Shown in pieces: positions 9,231 through 18,928 of a stretch of 64,000 bases of DNA. The stretch covers positions 248,001-312,000 of the forward strand of contig CAWELM010000025.1 in NCBI GenBank assembly GCA_963809815.1. The letters run 5' to 3'. Within the stretch, counting starts at the first letter, position 1. Every line of letters begins with the position of its first letter. The translations under genes and the position numbers were made by a program. The DNA is from CAVVJA01 sp963809815 (GTDB lineage Bacteria > Actinomycetota > Actinomycetes > Mycobacteriales > Jatrophihabitantaceae). The notes under the pieces are model-generated. The model was given only the letters and a program-made list of their open reading frames with translations. It made no database searches and was not told the origin of the DNA.

Positions 9231-10360
9231 CGCCCCGCAGCACCGCACACAGCGGCCGTGACCCGGGACCGCTCATCGACAGTCATCTGGTGGTAGACGG
9301 GCAGAATCAGTGTGTTGTCCGCGAGCCGCTCAGTAATTGAGAGGGGCCCTGAGGGGTGGCCCTTGTAGGCGGGTTGCCGGTGCGCGGCCATAATGCCGCG
9401 GCGCGCTGAGATGTCACGCGAAGCCAGATGCGCAAGCAAGCCCTCGCGGTCGAGCGGGAACGGCAAGGAGACCTCAATCCAGAAGGACTGGAAATTCGCC
9501 TCCGCACCGGGTGGATCGGTGACCGCGCGTAAACCCGGAATGCCGGCAAAAGCGCGCTGATACTCGGCGACGATTTCACGACGCCGCGCAACGATCGCGT
9601 CCAGCCGATCGAGCTGCACTATGCCGACAGCCGCCTGCATATCGGTCATGCGGTAGTTGTAGCCGAGCTCGAGGTACTCCTCAGCCGGAGGCAAGACGCT
9701 TAAGTGGCGCTCGACTGCGCTCACGCTCATCGCGTGTTCGCGTAGTCGACGTACCCGAGCAGCCCAGTCGGCATTGCCCGTGGTGACCATCCCGCCTTCG
9801 CCGGTAGTTATGAGCTTGCGCGGATGAAATGACCACGCCGCAATCGCGGCGTCACCCGCGACGTGCCGGCCACCGTATCGGGATCCCGACGCACACGCGG
9901 CATCTTCGATGACCACTATCCCGCGCGGCTCGCATAGCTCGCGGACGGCCCGGGCATCGGCCGGAATACCACCTTGATGGACCAAGATCACAGCCTTGGT
10001 CCGGGGCGTCAGCACGGCGTCGATCGTGTCCGACGTCAAGTTTCCCGTTGCCGCGTCGACATCGGCGAATACCGGATTAGCTCCGACGTACACCGGAGCG
10101 TTTGTGGTTGCGATGAACGAGAATGACGGCACCACCACGTCATCGCCCGGTCCAACACCTGCCACTACCAATGCGAGGTGTAGCGCGGTGGTACAGCTGG
10201 ACACCGCGATCGCGTGCGGAGCGCCCACCTTGGCCGCGAACTTCTCTTCGAACGCGGCTACTCGTGGGCCTTGTGCGACCCAGCCCGATTCGATCGCCTC
10301 GGCAACCGCCTCGATTTCTTCATTGCCGAGCCAGGGCTTCGTGACGTTGATGCGGCTCAC
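9227..10360 (-). CDS. DegT/DnrJ/EryC1 sugar aminotransferase
   Basis: 377 residues from a GTG at 10360 that overlaps the epimerase stop (GTGA); an in-frame start 30 bases earlier is less likely. The family begins as expected with INVTKPWLGNEEIEAV. The PLP-lysine is in WSFHPRKLITTGEGGM, the PLP-phosphate region includes SSCTTALHLAL, and NYRMTDMQAAVG is the usual C-terminal motif. It is of the perosamine-synthase type, which makes amino sugars (often 4-amino) from keto-sugar nucleotides. It is distinct from the DegT gene at 6165-7292, so the locus can make two different aminations. Its position next to the formyltransferase makes it the best candidate supplier of the amine that is formylated; this is inference. 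Confidence 0.87.
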   Translation of the reverse strand: MSRINVTKPWLGNEEIEAVAEAIESGWVAQGPRVAAFEEKFAAKVGAPHAIAVSSCTTALHLALVVAGVGPGDDVVVPSFSFIATTNAPVYVGANPVFADVDAATGNLTSDTIDAVLTPRTKAVILVHQGGIPADARAVRELCEPRGIVVIEDAACASGSRYGGRHVAGDAAIAAWSFHPRKLITTGEGGMVTTGNADWAARVRRLREHAMSVSAVERHLSVLPPAEEYLELGYNYRMTDMQAAVGIVQLDRLDAIVARRREIVAEYQRAFAGIPGLRAVTDPPGAEANFQSFWIEVSLPFPLDREGLLAHLASRDISARRGIMAAHRQPAYKGHPSGPLSITERLADNTLILPVYHQMTVDERSRVTAAVCGAAGR

Positions 10361-11329
10361 GCAGCTGGCGCCATCTCTGCGCGCCACCACTCAACCAATC
10401 GCCGCAAGCCGTCATCGAGGCTTACCTTGGCTTCAAAGGCCAAGTCGTGGGCTGCGGCCGAGGTATCGGCCAGCCGCCGCGTCACGCCATTGACCGGCCG
10501 CTCCGGCCCGAATTCCACATCCAAATCGGAGTCCATCGCCCGCAGCAGGGCCCTGGCCAGATCGAGGAGGCTCGTCTCGACTCCGCTCGCTACGTTGTAA
10601 AACCCCTCGACGACATCACTTTGAATCGCTAGGACGTTCGCGCGCGCAATGTCTTCGGTGTAAACGAAATCCATCGTCTGCATGCCGTCGCCGAAGATGA
10701 TCGGCGGCTGGCCCGCAGCGATGCGCTCCATCCAGCGCACGAGGACCTCGGTGTAGACGCCGTGCACGTCCATCCGTGGACCGTAGACGTTGAACGGCAG
10801 CAGCCCCACGTAGTCGAGCCCGTACATCGCGCGGAAGCTCCGCAACATGCCTTGGTTGAAGGACTTGGCCGCGCCATAGAACGTGTCGTTGTTGTGGTGG
10901 TGATGCCGCTCGTCGGTCGGGAAGTGCTCGGCGAGTCCATACACCGAGGCGCTTGAGGCAGCTACGACCTTGCTTACGTTCGCCGCGACGGCGGCCTCGA
11001 GCACATTGAACGTTCCGTCAACTAACACCTCAAGAGCGAGCCGAGGCTCCTCAGCGCACTGCGTGATTCGGATCGCCGCCTGGTGACAGACCACGTCCTT
11101 GCCGGTTGTCAGGTCATGGACGAGCTCGACGATCACGAAGATCGCCGTCTACGAGCGTGACCCGGCCGGACTCAAAGGCGCTTTTCAGATTCGCACGCCG
11201 TCCACGCACGAGATTGTCGAGCACATCAATGTGCCCAACGCCGACTTCGAGCAGCTGGTCCACGAGCGTCGAGCCGATCGTGCCGGCACCGCCCGTAACG
11301 AGGACATTGGCACCCTGCAGGTTGGTCAT
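10357..11329 (-). CDS. NAD-dependent NDP-sugar epimerase/dehydratase (one +1 frameshift in the sequence)
   Basis: An extended short-chain dehydrogenase split across two frames. The first part (11329 to about 11130) has the NAD motif VLVTGGAGTIGSTL and ends in VTLVDGDLRDR. The second continues ELVHDLTTGKDVVCHQAA, with the active-site Ser region AASSASVYG and the YGAAK dyad, then FNVYGPRM and DFVYTEDIARA. The junction is at about 11130-11135, and removing one base restores one reading frame: 973 bases is 324 codons plus one. The start overlaps the upstream Gfo/Idh stop as ATGA and the stop overlaps the DegT start as GTGA. The intact arrangement argues for a sequence error or a very recent mutation. 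The substrate (4-epimerase versus dehydratase) cannot be decided. Confidence 0.82.
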
Positions 11330-12387
11330 GACAAGCTTCCCACCGCTAGAGCAGCCGAGGTGGGTGTGACCAGTGCGCCGCCTGTCCGCAAGCTTTGGCT
11401 GGCTGCCTCAAGGATGTCCAGCACGCGCAAGCCGGACTCGCCGTCCGTTCGAGGCGAACGATTCTCCCGGATAGCCGCGGCGAACTCGCTTGCCACCGAT
11501 GCGAGCGCCTCCGACTCAGGTAACGATGGTGCGTGCATGTCGCCAAGTCGATAGGAAACCGCGGCCGCGTTACGCTCGCTCGGTCCGACCTGAGCGCCGG
11601 CCGCGAACTCCACACCGCGGTCGTAGATGGCCAACCGCTGCTGCGGGTGCAGATCGTCCCAGACGAGGGTTCGCCGACTGCCGCCAATAACCATTTGGCG
11701 GATCTTCGTCGGGCTGAGCCAGTTGACGTGCAGGTGCGCGATCGCCCCGCCGTAAAGTGGCATAGTCAGATAGCCGACGCAGGCCCGGCCTGTTCCCAAG
11801 GGATCCGCTCCATGTGCCGCCACCGCTTCCGGCCGGAGTCCGAACGGAAGGACCGCGTCGAGGATCGACAGATCATGGGGAGCCAGATCCCAGAACACGT
11901 CGACGTCCGGCTGCACCAGGCCGAGATTGATGCGGACTGAGTCGATAAAGAGGAGCTCGCCCAGCACACCCTCGGCAATGAGCTCACGGATCTTCACTAC
12001 TGTCGGCGTGTAGCAGTAAGTGTGGTCAGCCATAAGCACAAGGTTGCGGCTGCGAGCCTCATCGACCAACTGCTGTCCGATGGCATAACTGTCAGCGAGC
12101 GGCTTCTCGACGAGGACGTGCTTGCCTGCCTCAAAGGCGGCCATGGCGATTGCGCTGTGCGTTCGCGCCGGAGTCGCGATGGCGATAGCAGCAACATCAT
12201 CTCGGTCGAGTAGACGCTCCAGCGATGTTTCAACATCGACGGTGCTACGCGGGCCGATCACCTTGCGTGCTCGCGCCGCGTCCAGGTCGCAGACGGCGAC
12301 AAGGTCCCAATCCGAGCTTGATCGAAAGTTGCGAACGAGATTCGGCCCCCAATATCCGGCGCCGACAACAGCGATGCCCAAACTCAA
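11326..12387 (-). CDS. Gfo/Idh/MocA sugar-nucleotide oxidoreductase (WbpB/WlbA-like)
   Basis: 353 residues starting with TTG at 12387, six to eight bases after a GGGGGA ribosome-binding stretch. The Rossmann motif GIAVVGAGYWGPNLVRNF is at the N-terminus. The catalytic-lysine EKP motif is in KHVLVEKPLADS, and DHTYCYTP and FWDLAPHDLSILD are typical of this branch. Members oxidise C3 of UDP-N-acetylhexosamine(uronate) with NAD, providing a keto group for a DegT aminotransferase. It is the first gene of the operon; the preceding 103 bases (12388-12490) hold no gene and separate it from the giant secreted-protein gene. Assignment to 3-oxidation is by resemblance and by the presence of WbpE-like and WbpD-like genes in the same locus. 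Confidence 0.85.
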   Translation of the reverse strand: MSLGIAVVGAGYWGPNLVRNFRSSSDWDLVAVCDLDAARARKVIGPRSTVDVETSLERLLDRDDVAAIAIATPARTHSAIAMAAFEAGKHVLVEKPLADSYAIGQQLVDEARSRNLVLMADHTYCYTPTVVKIRELIAEGVLGELLFIDSVRINLGLVQPDVDVFWDLAPHDLSILDAVLPFGLRPEAVAAHGADPLGTGRACVGYLTMPLYGGAIAHLHVNWLSPTKIRQMVIGGSRRTLVWDDLHPQQRLAIYDRGVEFAAGAQVGPSERNAAAVSYRLGDMHAPSLPESEALASVASEFAAAIRENRSPRTDGESGLRVLDILEAASQSLRTGGALVTPTSAALAVGSLS

Positions 12388-12390
12388 CGT

Positions 12391-12405
12391 ATTTCCCCCG
12401 TGTTC
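12391..12405 (-). promoter_or_regulatory. Leader with AACACGGGGGA ahead of the glycan operon
   Basis: On the minus strand the bases before the TTG start read GAACACGGGGGAAAT. The GGGGGA serves as ribosome-binding site. The same AACACGGGGGA precedes the giant secreted-protein gene at 18241-18256, and AAACGGGGGA precedes the sugar transferase at 27081-27092. Confidence 0.45.
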
Positions 12406-12490
12406 ACTGATCCGCCGACTAGCGTCGGATCGGACTTCGCTTAACGATACCTCCTGGATCTGTCGGTGTGGAAAACTGTGCTAGAGCTGA

Positions 12491-15400
12491 TCAAGGAGCA
12501 GTAGTGGTGAAGATTGGATCGACCCAGTAGTTGCTGCTGTTGTAGGACTGATTCGGGAACCCGTCACCGCCATACAGATACACACCGTTCGCGCCACCCG
12601 GCGCGGACAGCGGGCCGTTGCTGTAGCCAGTAGCGAAGAACCCTCCGTTGTTCGAGTAATGCCCGTTCGGCGCGTAGTAACTCACCACATACGTAGTGCC
12701 ACCAGTCACCGCCACCGGACTAGCGAACTGCAACGTCTGCCAACCACTCGCGGTCTCACCGGTAAACGTGCCCGTCGCCAACTGGGCTCCCGACACCGAC
12801 CACAACGTGCCGGTATGCGTCCCCGTGTTCGTCGCCGCCTTGTAGAACCGCACCCCGGTCACATAACCACTCACCGACGGCACAAACTTCACACCCACAC
12901 TCACCGCCGACGGATCCCCAGAATCACCCGTCCCCGGCACCGCACCCGACGCAAACAACGTGCACGGACAACTCACCGCCCCCGCCGTCGTGAAACTCCA
13001 CGACACCGGCGACGGCATCGCATTCCCACTGGTATCACTAGCCGACACACTCGCCGTATACGCGACCCCAGCCGCCAACGCCGCCGACGGAGCAAACGTC
13101 GCCACCGTGCCGCCGCTGCTCAAACCCACCGAGCCCGACACCGCAGCACCCGAACCATCCTTCACCGTAAACACCAACGACGACGACGACACCGCCTCCG
13201 AAAACGTCGCCGACGGAGCCACCGACGTCGCCACACCCGTCGCCCCACTAGCCGGAACATGCGACGTCACCGACGGCGGCGTCGTATCCACCGGCGCGGA
13301 CGTCGTGAACACCACATCGACCCAGTAGTTGCTGCTGTTGTAGGACTGAGTCGGGAACCCGTCACCGCCATACAGATACACACCGTTCGCGCCACCCGGC
13401 GCGGACAGCGGGCCGTTGCTGTAGCCAGTAGCGAAGAACCCTCCGTTGTTCGAGTAATGCCCGTTCGGCGCGTAGTAACTCACCACATACGTAGTGCCAC
13501 CAGTCACCGCCACCGGACTAGCGAACTGCAACGTCTGCCAACCACTCGCGGTCTCACCGGTAAACGTGCCCGTCGCCAACTGGGCTCCCGACACCGACCA
13601 CAACGTGCCGGTATGCGTCCCCGTGTTCGTCGCCGCCTTGTAGAACCGCACCCCGGTCACATAACCACTCACCGACGGCACAAACTTCACACCCACACTC
13701 ACCGCCGACGGATCCCCAGAATCACCCGTCCCCGGCACCGCACCCGACGCAAACAACGTGCACGGACAACTCACCGCCCCCGCCGTCGTGAAACTCCACG
13801 ACACCGGCGACGGCATCGCATTCCCACTGGTATCACTAGCCGACACACTCGCCGTATACGCGACCCCAGCCGCCAACGCCGCCGACGGAGCAAACGTCGC
13901 CACCGTGCCGCCGCTGCTCAAACCCACCGAGCCCGACACCGCAGCACCCGAACCATCCTTCACCGTAAACACCAACGACGACGACGACACCGCCTCCGAA
14001 AACGTCGCCGACGGAGCCACCGACGTCGCCACACCCGTCGCCCCACTAGCCGGAACATGCGACGTCACCGACGGCGGCGTCGTATCCACCGGCGCGGACG
14101 TCGTGAACACCACATCGACCCAGTAGTTGCTGCTGTTGTAGGACTGAGTCGGGAACCCGTCACCGCCATACAGATACACACCGTTCGCGCCACCCGGCGC
14201 GGACAGCGGGCCGTTGCTGTAGCCAGTAGCGAAGAACCCTCCGTTGTTCGAGTAATGCCCGTTCGGCGCGTAGTAACTCACCACATACGTAGTGCCACCA
14301 GTCACCGCCACCGGACTAGCGAACTGCAACGTCTGCCAACCACTCGCGGTCTCACCGGTAAACGTGCCCGTCGCCAACTGGGCTACCCGACACCGACCAC
14401 AACGTGCCGGTATGCGTCCCCGTGTTCGTCGCCGCCTTGTAGAACCGCACCCCGGTCACAAAACCACTCACCGACGGCACAAACTTCACACCCACACTCA
14501 CCGCCGACGGATCCCCAGAATCACCCGTCCCCGGCACCGCACCCGACGCAAACAACGTGCACGGACAACTCACCGCCCCCGCCGTCGTGAAACTCCACGT
14601 CACCGGCGACGGCATCGCATTCCCACTGGTATCACTAGCCGACACACTCGCCGTATACGCGACCCCAGCCGCCAACGCCGCCGACGGAGCAAACGTCGCC
14701 ACCGTGCCGCCGCTGCTCAAACCCACCGAGCCCGCCACCGCAGCACCCCGAACCATCCTTCACCGTAAACACCAACGACGACGACGACACCGCCTCCGAA
14801 AACGTCGCCGACGGAGCCACCGACGTCGCCACACCCGTCGCCCCACTAGCCGGAACATGCGACGTCACCGACGGCGGCGTCGTATCCACCGGCGCGGACG
14901 TGGTGAAGACCAGATCGACCCAGTAGTTGCTGCTGTTGTAGGACTGAGTCGGGAACCCGTCACCGCCATACAGATACACACCGTTCGCGCCACCCGGCGC
15001 GGACAGCGGGCCGTTGCTGTAGCCAGTAGCGAAGAACCCTCCGTTGTTCGAGTAATGCCCGTTCGGCGCGTAGTAACTCACCACATACGTAGTGCCACCA
15101 GTCACCGCCACCGGACTGGCGAACTGCAACGTCTGCCAACCACTCGCGGTCTCACCGGTAAACGTGCCCGTCGCCAACGGGGTAGGGCCACCCGACGCCG
15201 ACCACAACGTGCCGGTATGCGTCCCCGTGTTCGTCGCCGCCTTGTAGAACCGCACCCCGGTCACAAAACCACTCACCGACGGCACAAACTTCACACCCAC
15301 ACTCACCGCCGACGGATCCCCAGAATCACCCGTCCCCGGCACCGCACCCGACGCAAACAACGTGCACGGACAACTCACCGCCCCCGCCGTCGTGAAAGTC

Positions 15401-18234
15401 CACGTCACCGGCGACGGCATCGCATTCCCACTGGTATCACTAGCCGACACACTCGCCGTATACGCGACCCCAGCCGCCAACGCCGCCGACGGAGCAAACG
15501 TCGCCACCGTGCCGCCGCTGCTCAAACCCACCGAGCCCGCCACCGCAGACCCCGAACCATCCTTCACCGTAAACACCAACGACGACGACGACACCGCCTC
15601 GGAAAACGTCGCCGACGGAGCCACCGACGTCGCCACACCCGTCGCCCCACTAGCCGGAACATGCGACGTCACCGACGGCGGCGTCGTATCCCCCTCACCA
15701 GTTGAAGAGAAGATCGGGTCAACCCAGTAGTTCGACGCATCAGCTGAGCTGGTCGGGAAGGTGCTGCTGCTGGACTTCGAGAAGACGCCATTGACGACGC
15801 CGTTCGAATTACGGAGCGCGTGCAGGGGCGGGCTGTCCAGATCGGTGATGGTGGGTTCCGGTCCCAACGGAGGTGTCGTGTAGAAGTACGAACTGTCTTG
15901 CGACGTGTGCCCATTAGGCGCGAAGTAGGACGCGATATAGGTGGTGTTCTTAGTCACCGGCACCGGCTGTGAGAAGAGGACCTGTTGCCAGCCGGAGCCC
16001 GCTTCGCCGGTGAAGTTCGCGCGCGCCAGCAGCTGGCCGCTGGAACTCCAGAGATTGCCGATGTGGGTCCCCGTGTTGGCGCTGGCCTTGTAGAACCGCA
16101 CCCCGGTCACAAACCCGTCGGCGTCCGCCGTGAACTTGACGCCCACCTCGATCGAGGAAGCGTCGCCCGAGTCGGCGGTTTTTGGCGCAGTGGTTGGTCC
16201 CCAGATCGAGCAAGGGCAGTTCACGCTCACCGTCGTGCCTGTCCCCGGTTTCTCCAGGTTGCCGCTGTCGTCAACCGCCCGGGTCTCGATCGTCGTGTTG
16301 GGGTACCCGTGGGCGATCCACGAATAGCTCCAGGTAACGGACGTGTCCGCCGCCGACATCGTGGTGACTGGGTGCCAGGTGTTGCCGCCGTCGGTCGAGA
16401 CCTCGACACCAGCGACTACGCCGCCGCCGGCATCGGTCGCAGTCCCGCTAATCGTTACAGCCGAACCATCCATCAGGTTGGCGCTCGGAGCCGGCGACGT
16501 GATTGTCGAGGTGGGAGCGGTCCGATCGGTCGACGCCGTGGCCGCCGTCAGCCCCTGCATCAGCGTGGCGGGCTGCGCACCCATGTCGGCGAGCAGGTTC
16601 ACCGTCGCCTGCTGCATGTCAGGATCGGGTGGGGTGAGGCTTCCGTCGTTGCCCTCCCCTTGAGCCTGGTCCAGACCCCACGCCCATTGCACGGTCCCGG
16701 CGCCGAAGACCAAGGCACCGCTCGGGGCCCGGTACAACGTCAAGTGGTGGGTCGCGGTACTTCCTGGCTGCGTGATACCGCCGTAGTCGGTGAAAACCTC
16801 GGCGTTGTCGTACGTGGTCGAGGACATGTCCATCAGACCGGCCGGCCGGTACCCGTTGTCGGCGTCGACATCCCACTCATAGCCGAGGTTGTTCGAGCCC
16901 GCAGCGAGCCTGGTCGAGTCACCAGGTGACAGGTCGGCCACCTCCGTGTCCCGCCAGAAGCGGAGCTTGCTGTAGTCCGAAGGCACAGTGATGTCAGTAC
17001 TGCCGGAGTTGACGACGAACAACTGCCCGGTCAGGGCGTTCTGCGGCCGGCCGCCATCCGCCGGCGGGCTGAACCGCGGATCCATCCAGGATCCGGTCCA
17101 GGTGGGTGGGTCATCCGGGTCAACCGGAGTGTTGTAATGGGTCTCCTTGTAGGTGACCAGCGTCCGGTTCGGTGTGTTCGACGGGTCGATGCTGGGTTCC
17201 CACCGGGTCTTCCAGAACACCTCGTTGCCGCTGAAGAAGGCCAGATTCACGCCGGCATCGCGGGCGGCTTCGACGTTCGTGCGCTGCTGGCCGGACCAGT
17301 ACTCGTCGTGGCCGGACGACATGAAGGTCTTGTGCTGTTCGATGGTGGAGGCGGCGCCGAGCTGGGACATGTCGACACCGCTGGTATAGCTCACGTCGTA
17401 TCCGTTTTCCTCCAGGAAACGGATCATGTTGTATTCGGCGTACATGAACCAGCTGTGGCCATCGTCATCCGCCGCCGTGTGGAACGGGCGGTTGTACGAC
17501 ACCTTCGACGCGCCCTTGTAAGCATCCGGGTTCCCGGGCGGACAATTGTTCAAGCACTTGTAGAGGCTGTTGTCGCCGTAGGAGTTGTAGGCCTGCCAGG
17601 TCTCGTCCGAGGTCTGGACCAGGATGTCCGAGTGGCTGGAGTCGTTACGCACGACGAACGGTATGAGACTGCCCTTCCCGTTGGTCGTGTCGTCCCGTTT
17701 CAGGTGGGCGACGTACAAACCGGACACCGCGTCACTTGGCACCGACCACGAGGCCGACACGGCCCAGTTGCCGCAGTCAATGAGCCCGGTCGGGGGGATG
17801 TTGTCGGTCCCATCGTCCGTCAAGCAGCTGGGCTGGGCCTGCGGGGGCGCGGCCGTCGGCTGCAGGTTCGCGACGATCTTGCGCGCGCCGTTTCCCTGGT
17901 AGTACCCGATGCGCAGGATGTCGATATGGTACGCAGTCGCCAGGGTATCGATCTTGAAAGATTCGGTCTGTCCGGCGTTCACGCTCATCGATGTGGCGAA
18001 GCCCTGAATCGCCGGATCACCCGCGTCGGTCACTTGCCAGTCATTGGGCGAGTCACCAGTTAGCGTGTTCTCGCAGGCGATCACACTGGTCACGGGCGGC
18101 CCACACGGGCCGGCCGCCTTGGCGGGTGGGGCGGCGCCAATGAGGCAAATCAAGCCGAGTAGCACGGCGGCCAGGAAACTGACCACCAAGCGTCGCGTCG
18201 GCAAGCGTCGCGCAACCAACCCCGTACCTAGCAT
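12491..18234 (-). CDS. Giant secreted protein: dimethylformamidase-beta-like module, Ig-like domain, five DUF4082 modules (two +1 frameshifts)
   Basis: About 1,913 residues once two extra bases (near 14748 and 14385) are ignored; 5,744 bases is 1,914 codons plus two. A signal peptide covers about residues 1-41 (Arg-rich start, hydrophobic core, AKA cleavage). Residues about 45-565 resemble the C-terminal part of the N,N-dimethylformamidase large subunit, with SGHDEYWS, AFFSGNEVFWKTRW and LGYEWDVDADNG. A bacterial Ig-like domain follows (about 570-665), then a DUF4082 module starting CPCSIWG and ending NYWVDPIF. Four tandem units of 266 residues then alternate an SbsA-type Ig domain (VTSHVPASGATGV) and DUF4082. 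No sortase signal or transmembrane anchor is seen. Hydrolysis of a formamide-type bond at the cell surface is inference from the N-terminal family. Confidence 0.8.
12523..15722 (-). repeat. Four tandem 798-bp coding repeats (266 aa each)
   Basis: The landmark CCCAGTAGTT recurs at 12523, 13321, 14119, 14919 and, diverged, 15723. Spacings are 798, 798, 800 and 804. The 800 reflects two extra bases that break the frame, and the 804 a 6-base insertion encoding two extra residues. Each unit encodes one Ig-like domain plus one DUF4082 domain. The inner copies are nearly base-for-base identical, so they arose by recent duplication or are being homogenised. Copy number may vary between strains and is prone to misassembly. 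Confidence 0.92.
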
Positions 18235-18240
18235 GAGTGC

Positions 18241-18256
18241 TGTCCCCCGTGTTGTT
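18241..18256 (-). promoter_or_regulatory. Leader with AACACGGGGGA ahead of the giant secreted-protein gene
   Basis: The minus strand reads CAACACGGGGGACA just before the ATG at 18234. It matches the leader of the glycan operon (12391-12405) and, less fully, that of the sugar transferase (27081-27092). Confidence 0.45.
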
Positions 18257-18373
18257 GCAAGTAGTCCTCGCCGTGGTGGTCAAGTGCTGACGAAGAGCTT
18301 GCCGATCTGGCTTTGGAACTCGGTTCCGGCGGCCACACTGCTAGCAACAGAATGAGCGCAGCCACCGGCCGTC

Positions 18374-18829
18374 CTACTGAGCGATTTGCTTGACTTCGTA
18401 TACCAACTGGTTGTGGATCTTCGGCACCTCCTGCAACGCCGCGTGCACATTTGATGCGGACGCCTTGCTTGACACTGCGGCATTCACATGCATGAGCAGC
18501 ACATTCCAGTAACCACTCGGGTCGGCGCAGGCGGGTATGGGATGCCGGGCGGCCTTGGCGACAGCCGGCTTGGCCTGGTGCAGGGCGGCCGTTAGGGCTC
18601 GAGCATTTTTGGCGGTCGTTGCCGAAGTGACGACGTTGAGAGCGTCCATAACGCCGTTGCCCTCGCCGTGGTTCCAGGCGCGGTACTGCTGGCCGCAGCT
18701 GACTGGCGCGACTGCTTTGCCCGCGCCGGTGCCGTGGTTTGTGGAAGCTGCTTTAGGAGTTGCGCTATGGCTGCACGCGGTCAGCCCAATGACCGCAGCA
18801 CACGCTGCAGCAATGGCAAGGGCCTTCAT
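18374..18829 (-). CDS. Small secreted lipoprotein between the two giant surface-protein genes
   Basis: 151 residues from the ATG at 18829; an ATG at 18841 (MGYW...) is an alternative. A lipoprotein signal peptide is clear: Lys2, a hydrophobic stretch, then the lipobox GLTAC with the lipidated Cys at residue 19. A Ser/Thr/Ala/Gly-rich linker follows. The mature domain, from VSCGQQYRAWNHGEG, is helical-looking and Ala/Lys-rich, with two further cysteines (SCGQ and PACADP) that could pair outside the cell. It is not a family I recognise. It lies between the two dimethylformamidase-like genes on the same strand, with 139 bases before the first giant gene, so a shared surface function is plausible but unproven. 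Confidence 0.72.
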   Translation of the reverse strand: MKALAIAAACAAVIGLTACSHSATPKAASTNHGTGAGKAVAPVSCGQQYRAWNHGEGNGVMDALNVVTSATTAKNARALTAALHQAKPAVAKAARHPIPACADPSGYWNVLLMHVNAAVSSKASASNVHAALQEVPKIHNQLVYEVKQIAQ

Positions 18830-18896
18830 CCAATACCCCATTCGTTTACTAAGCCCGGCTGGCCCCTGACAGGGACAGCATGGCAATTACTGTCTG

Positions 18897-18920
18897 CGCC
18901 AACTCTTCGCTGAATTGGCG
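18897..18920 (-). terminator. Hairpin downstream of the second giant secreted-protein gene
   Basis: On the minus strand CGCCAATTC pairs with GAGTTGGCG (nine pairs, one G-U) around a six-base loop, starting nine bases past the stop codon. No T-run follows, so it is an actinobacterial-type hairpin and a candidate terminator. Confidence 0.45.
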
Positions 18921-18928
18921 TGCGTTAT

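Noticed and set aside
12659..14590. Long Arg/His-rich plus-strand frame of 643 codons
   Set aside because: It is the mirror of the tandem repeats in the secreted-protein gene; composition is unlike any protein and it repeats with the same 798-base period.
14557..15705. Second Arg/His-rich plus-strand frame over the repeats
   Set aside because: Same antisense shadow; the minus strand shows signal peptide and conserved domains.
12523..15722. Possible CRISPR-like array from the regular repeats
   Set aside because: Units are 798 bases, coding, with no short repeat-spacer structure and no cas genes.
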